DNA of 64,000 nt from Alviniconcha marisindica (lineage: Eukaryota > Mollusca > Gastropoda > Provannidae): the NCBI GenBank assembly GCA_018857735.1, contig JABMCL010002580.1, positions 389,501 through 453,500 on the forward strand. The letters are read 5' to 3'. The position numbers and the translations under genes were made by a program. The notes under the pieces were generated by a model, which saw nothing but the letters and a program-made list of their open reading frames with translations, did no database searches and was not told where the DNA came from. Position 1 is the first letter of the stretch; the number at the start of each line of letters is the position of its first letter. This document shows positions 33,216 through 64,000 of the stretch, one piece after another.

Positions 33216-34194
33216 GAACTAGGTCATGGCAAGTCTGGAGAATGGAAGTGAGGCTGGGATGTCCAAAAACAAAAAAGCGTGTTGAGAATCCGTCATCAGC
33301 ACCATAGCCTGCACTCCTAAGCCTCATTTTCAATCTGGGCACCATGTTAAGTATGGTAGCTAATTCGGGCCTGTTTGTGTCTCTGGTTGTGTGTACCCAG
33401 TATGTGATTTTAAGTGAGCACGGTCATTTCCTTTTTACTTCATCCCCCCCCACCCCCCAACCCCTCCCCCCCATGAAAGTAACATGATTTGTACAATGCC
33501 TTGCTAAGTTTACAGTTTTACTCAACCATCTGTAGCTGTTGAAGACTGTACTTTTAGAGCATGGTTTTGTGTAGAAAATTGACTGGCAACTACTTCATCA
33601 AATTATGTGGGTGAAAAAAAAGGTTTTCTCTGTCCAGTGATCAAACTCGTCAAAGAAATCAATCTTATTCAGTGGAGTTTCCGTGAAAATCTGCAGGATT
33701 TGTTCCAGCTGGGGACCAAGCTTTTGCCACTCACAGAAATTTGGTGTGCGTTTCATGATACAGGAACTTTTGATTGTTTAGCGTTATGTTGATGGCTTTG
33801 TCTGCAGTGTGTTACATAAAAACTTGTATTTATAATTACACATGCTCATCTTTACGCAGTATGGCTGGCTGTCTCAGTGGTGCAGATATGCATATCAGGG
33901 TTCTCTGGTATGATGTGCAGCTGATGTTTTGTGTGTGTATGTTTGTGTGTGTTTGCGTGCAATCTTGATTTTTTTCTCTCCACAATTCAGTGTAAGCTAA
34001 GGCGCCCTTGGTGTACGCAACAAGTGTATCTAAATAACAATGTACTTATTATCTCTGTGTATTTCAAAATGTGATTTTGTAGCAGTTTGCATCCTAACCA
34101 GAACTTGAATGAGGAGCCGGCTTGGCCCTGTTTTAAACCAAGGGGATGGGTAACAAAGCAGTTCAGAGCCCATTTTTCTTGTCTGTGATTGCAA

Positions 34195-34360
34195 ATGTTT
34201 GTTTAAACTAAAGTGTGATTGTAAATGTTTGTCTGATTATTGTGATTGTAAATGTTTGTCTGTTTAAAGTGATTGTAAATGTTTGTTTAAAAAGTGATTG
34301 TAAATGTTTATTGTGGTTGTAAATGTTTGTTTAAAGTGTGATTATCAATGTTTATCTGTT
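34195..34360. repeat. Short tandem repeat gtgattgtaaatgtttgt
   Basis: The 18-27 bp unit gtgattgtaaatgtttgtYt recurs about seven times with variable TTTAAA spacers. Confidence 0.85.
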
Positions 34361-34435
34361 TAAAGAGACAGAGAGAAAATAAAATATGGACAGCTCTTGA
34401 TTATGGTGGACTGTTTACACTGTTTTGTGACTTGG

Positions 34436-34620
34436 TCCCTCACAATTAATGAAACAGTAAAATGGCTGTCATCACTGCCCATCTTAATGCAGGAGTAATT
34501 CTGGTGGTGACAGTGTAGTGTTAGGTATCGTCCACATCCAGGGATTTCAATCCCCACCAATACCTCTTTGGAGACAGCTTGGCGTGAAACCAGCTTCACC
34601 AACCAACCAACCCAAACAAC
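34436..34620 (+). repeat. Dispersed repeat, partner at 46765-46940
   Basis: Shared blocks are cccatcttaatgcag, ctggtggtgacagtgtag, gttaggtatNgt, then aatacctctttggagacagc and ttggcgt. Same orientation. Confidence 0.8.
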
Positions 34621-34784
34621 CAGTTCTGGTGGTGACATGGGCCTTTAGTCACCACCAGTGTCTTTGGAGACAATTTGGTGTTTGAATGTAACAGTGCTCT
34701 GTCTTTGGAGACAATCTGGTGTTTGAATGTAACAATGTTCTAGACACACTCCAAGCCTGGCTTTCCTGCACCCTTACTCCAAAC

Positions 34785-35675
34785 TCTGCCATAATTGGTT
34801 ACACCATTGAAGGGGCACTCTTTATCTCCACACACCTGTCCACTGACTGACTGCACCTCCCAAAGGGTTGGGGTACTAAGACCGCTGAAGGGGCACTCTT
34901 TATCTCCACACACCTGTCCACTGACTGTCTGCACCTCCCAAAGGGTTGGGGTACTAAGACCACTGAAGGGGCACTCTTTATCTCCACACACCTGTCCACT
35001 GACTGTCTGCACCTCCCAAAGGGTTGGGGTACTAAGACCACTGAAGGGGCACTCTTTATCTCCACACACCTGTCCACTGACTGTCTGCACCTCCCAAAGG
35101 GTTGGGGTACTAAGACCGCTGAAGGGGCACTCTTTATCTCCACACACCTGTCCACTGACTGTCTGCACCTCCCAAAGGGTTGGGGTACTAAGACCGCTGA
35201 AGGGGCACTCTTTATCTCCACACACCTGTCCACTGTCTGACTGCACCTCCCAAAGGGTTGGGGTACTAAGACCGCTGAAGGGGCACTCTTTATCTCCACA
35301 CACCTGTCCACTGACTGTCTGCACCTCCCAAAGGGTTGGGGTACTAAGACCCTGAAGGGGCACTCTTTATCTCCACACACCTGTCCACTGACTGTCTGCA
35401 CCTCCCAAAGGGTTGGGGTACTAAGACCGCTGAAGGGGCACTCTTTATCTCCACACACCTGTCCACTGTCTGACTGCACCTCCCAAAGGGTTGGGGTACT
35501 AAGACCACTGAAGGGGCACTCTTTATCTCCACACACCTGTCCACTGACTGTCTGCACCTCCCAAAGGGTTGGGGTACTAAGACCACTGAAGGGGCACTCT
35601 TTATCTCCACACACCTGTCCACTGACTGTCTGCACCTCCCAAAGGGTTGGGGTACTAAGACCACTGAAGCAGGCA
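34785..35675. repeat. Minisatellite, 78-bp unit, ~11-12 near-identical copies
   Basis: The unit begins ctgaaggggcactctttatc, continues tccacacacctgtccactga and ends aagggttggggtactaagac. Its period is exactly 26 codons, and one copy at ~35350 has lost a base. The open frames of 186-278 codons on both strands are explained by this period. Confidence 0.97.
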
Positions 35676-36689
35676 TGTAAACATCAGGCATGTCCGCCCT
35701 GGGTAATAAATTAATTCCATCTCAATTTGAACCGTTTTATATGGGCTGGGTGGTTATAAAGGTAATGCCTGACATAGTCTGATTTGTCTGTTACAAAAAT
35801 TAACTGCCATTTTGGCACCAACAAAAAACTGTCAGTTAGCTGACAATTATCAGAGACTTATGTCGTAGCCGATTACGGCAGTGGTTGCAGGAAGGATGTA
35901 AACCAATGCTTGGAGCCTGTGTTTTAGAATGCTGGATTTGCCTCGATGTAACCTATGTAGTTGACAGGATGTTAAGAACCAGTTACTCATTTGGAATGCC
36001 CACTGCTACACAGCTGATTAAGGTGTGACACGATATTACCAATGGATACCTTCCATTTTTCAGTTCAGCACAGGGATTCCATAACCTGGTTCAGGCAATG
36101 AAGGGTTCAACACTGTTTGGTGTGAAAGTGATGTGCTCCACGTGAAAAGGATTCCAGATCTTCGAAAGGTATCGTCTTGCCTTTGACAAACAGTAACCAT
36201 GCAAAGTGGGAAGAACGGATTGTTTTCTGGAAAGTAATAAAATCTTAACATTCATAGAGTGAAAACAGGCTCACATGCTTGCAAAAAGAAAAGTAATATT
36301 CTTTTGGGCCAGTAAGACAGTAAACCGACTAGCTACTGTAAAATGACTATGCAGTAAAATGAGACTACTGTAAAGTTAGTGCTGTAAATCAAGACTGCTG
36401 TGAAGTGACTTTAACCTTTTTCTTTTTCTTTTTTCCTATTCAGGCTGTAGAGAAGGCTGCCACTTTTCAGTTTGTATTTTTATTTCATCAAAACCGGTAT
36501 GCGGGAAAGAGTATCTAAGCCTTCATTTGGACAAGGCAATGAACGTGTATGATTATAAACTCAGACGGTGTTTATGAACTAACAGTGGAAGCTGGTTAGC
36601 ATGTCAGGTGGAATCCTCGATGAGAGACCACCTTGATGAGTTAGTTAGTTGGTGCTTTGAGCCCAGTCAGCCACAAAGGGTTATATCAG

Positions 36690-37010
36690 GGCTAACCACC
36701 TTGATGAAAGATATGATGAAAGACCACTTTGGTAAAAGACCACCTTGGTGAAAGATCACCTTGATGAAAGACAACCTTGGTGAACGACCACCTTGATGAA
36801 AGACCACTATGGTGAAAGACCACCTTGATGAAAGACATGAAATATACCACCTTGGTGAAAGATGGCATGATGAAAGATCACTTTCATGAAAGATCGCCTT
36901 GATGAAAGACCACTTTGGTGAAAGACCACCTTGGTGAAAGGCCGCTGTGATGAAAGACTGCCATGATGAAAGACCACCTTGATGAAAGACCATCCCTCTT
37001 TTGAGACCAC
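36690..37010. repeat. Short-unit array (gaaagaccaccttgat), ~18 bp
   Basis: About 18 degenerate copies of gaaagaccaccttgatga. It is related to the array at 43550-44040 (gagagaccaccctgatga), which lies in an intron of the neighbouring gene. Confidence 0.88.
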
Positions 37011-37430
37011 TTTTCTGACACCTTTTCTTCCATATCCTGATGTACAAACCTCTTGACCTTCTTTTAACCGACTTTTGTCTCATTTTTAGGGTGGTTGGAA
37101 AAGAGGAATTCTATTCTGCCAAACAAACATTCCATATGATACAGGCAAGACATATGCCTTCTGAACTGCAGTTTTATTTTAATGTACATGCCTGTATCCC
37201 TGTAAAGTTGTGATGCTTGTTTTGGCATTACCTGTTTGTTTGTTTGTTTGTGTACAGTTCAAAATGTAACTTTAAAAGTTTAATAATACCACTGCTTTTT
37301 TTAAACTTCTGGTAATATGACTGCTGTTATGAGTTCTAATAATATCATTGGTCCTTTGACTTCTGGTAATACCACTGCTGTTTTGACTTCTGATAATACT
37401 GCTGTTCGTTTGGCTTCCTGTGCATAACCT

Positions 37431-37436
37431 TCAATA
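37431..37436 (+). terminator. Second candidate poly(A) signal (distal)
   Basis: AATAAA followed within 20-40 bp by GT-rich sequence (tcagtttgtgtgtgattttt). It could end a long 3' UTR of the coiled-coil gene before the convergent VWC/ShK gene. Confidence 0.35.
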
Positions 37437-38104
37437 AAGAAAAATATGGTCAGTTTGTGTGTGATTTTTGTCAGTTTGGTACAGTTCAATTTGTGTGTGA
37501 TTTTTGTCATTTCTTGGTACAGTTCAATGTGTGTGTGTGTGATTTTTGTCAGTTTGGTCCAGTTTAATTTTGTTCCAGTAAATGGTGTGTAAGAGGCCCA
37601 TTTATTGCAGGATTTCCAGATCAATGGCAAACTGAAATTGTGATTTATTGTGATCAACAAATGTCCACCCCACCCTCTTTTTTTCTTTTTCTTTTTTTAA
37701 AAGCAGGAAACACTGCCTTGAAGGGAAAATGTTGCACAAACAAGGTCTCACCCAACTGTGGATGGACTCCCAAGGTGTCGCTGTGACAGAAACAACAGAA
37801 AAACAACAGAAACAAAGACAACAAGATCAAAGCACACAAGAGGTTAAAAGGAACAATTGTTTTAATCAGACGGCACAAAATAAAACATGCACAGATTTTT
37901 AGTTTGTTGCTGAAATAAGTTGCTTTTGAAAATGAGGAAGGTGTTTTCACTAAATCTGTGCATGTTTTGCATTGTCTAATCAGAATGTTTTTAAATTGTT
38001 AATCTCTTGTGTGCTTTGATTTTGTTCCAGACTGTTAGCACTCAATGTCATTTCTGGGTTAAAAACTAAAACAAAAAACTGCAACAAAAACAAGTCATAC
38101 AGGG

Positions 38105-38110
38105 TTTATT
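38105..38110 (-). terminator. Poly(A) signal of the VWC/ShK gene
   Basis: On the minus strand AATAAA lies 76 bp after the TAA stop (38188-38186). This spacing and context are good for a short 3' UTR. Confidence 0.7.
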
Positions 38111-38185
38111 GAAGTGGTAACAATGGACTTCACTTTATGATAATGTCCAGAAAACAAAAAAGCTGTACATGTGAAGGGAGGCAGG

Positions 38186-64000
<25,815 letters not shown>

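Noticed and set aside
34740..35691. Long open frames on both strands as a repeat protein
   Set aside because: The 78-bp period is 26 codons, so frames stay open automatically; both strands and several frames are open alike, with no start context, introns or known motif.

Overview
The window is animal nuclear DNA. Genes are split by phase-consistent GT-AG introns, intergenic DNA is extensive, and microsatellites, minisatellites and SINE/LINE relics are dense. The proteins (a TRIP13 AAA+ ATPase, a PDCD6/ALG-2 penta-EF-hand protein and a long VWC + ShK secreted protein) and a tRNA-derived SINE suggest a lophotrochozoan, most likely a gastropod mollusc. The species is inferred, not shown.

Layout. 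(1) 332-4698, plus: the last four coding exons of TRIP13, entering from the left edge; a 54-57 bp minisatellite fills one intron. (2) 11018-19440, minus: complete PDCD6 (194 aa), convergent with TRIP13. It carries two interchangeable versions of exon 2, both encoding the first EF-hand. Each is 62 nt with the same phases, so including both, or neither, breaks the frame. (3) 21292-31806, plus: a complete eight-exon gene for a 457-aa charged, probably coiled-coil protein that I do not recognise. It is head-to-head with PDCD6 and carries three unrelated 33-bp minisatellites. (4) 38186 to beyond 64000, minus: the 3' part (22 coding exons seen) of a gene for a large secreted modular protein. From N to C it has a Ser/Thr/Pro/Gly mucin-like stretch, four two-exon VWC-like modules, five ShK domains, a conserved unclassified extracellular domain and two more VWC-like modules. 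Nearly all modules are bounded by phase-1 introns, as in exon shuffling.

Non-coding content. Almost every large intron holds a tandem array. In at least four places the repeated unit includes an exon edge with its splice site: TRIP13 exon 2 donor, a VWC exon, a VWC second-half exon and a ShK exon acceptor. Mobile DNA includes three full and one partial tRNA-derived SINE, a 5S rRNA-derived SINE sharing the same 3' tail, two non-LTR retrotransposon 3' fragments (one nested in another repeat), foldback elements and several dispersed repeat pairs.

TRIP13 and PDCD6 act in different processes (HORMA-domain remodelling; Ca2+-dependent adaptor for ESCRT/COPII partners). Their adjacency looks like chromosomal linkage rather than a functional cluster: both human genes also lie in 5p15.33. 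No CRISPR, operon or bacterial feature is present.
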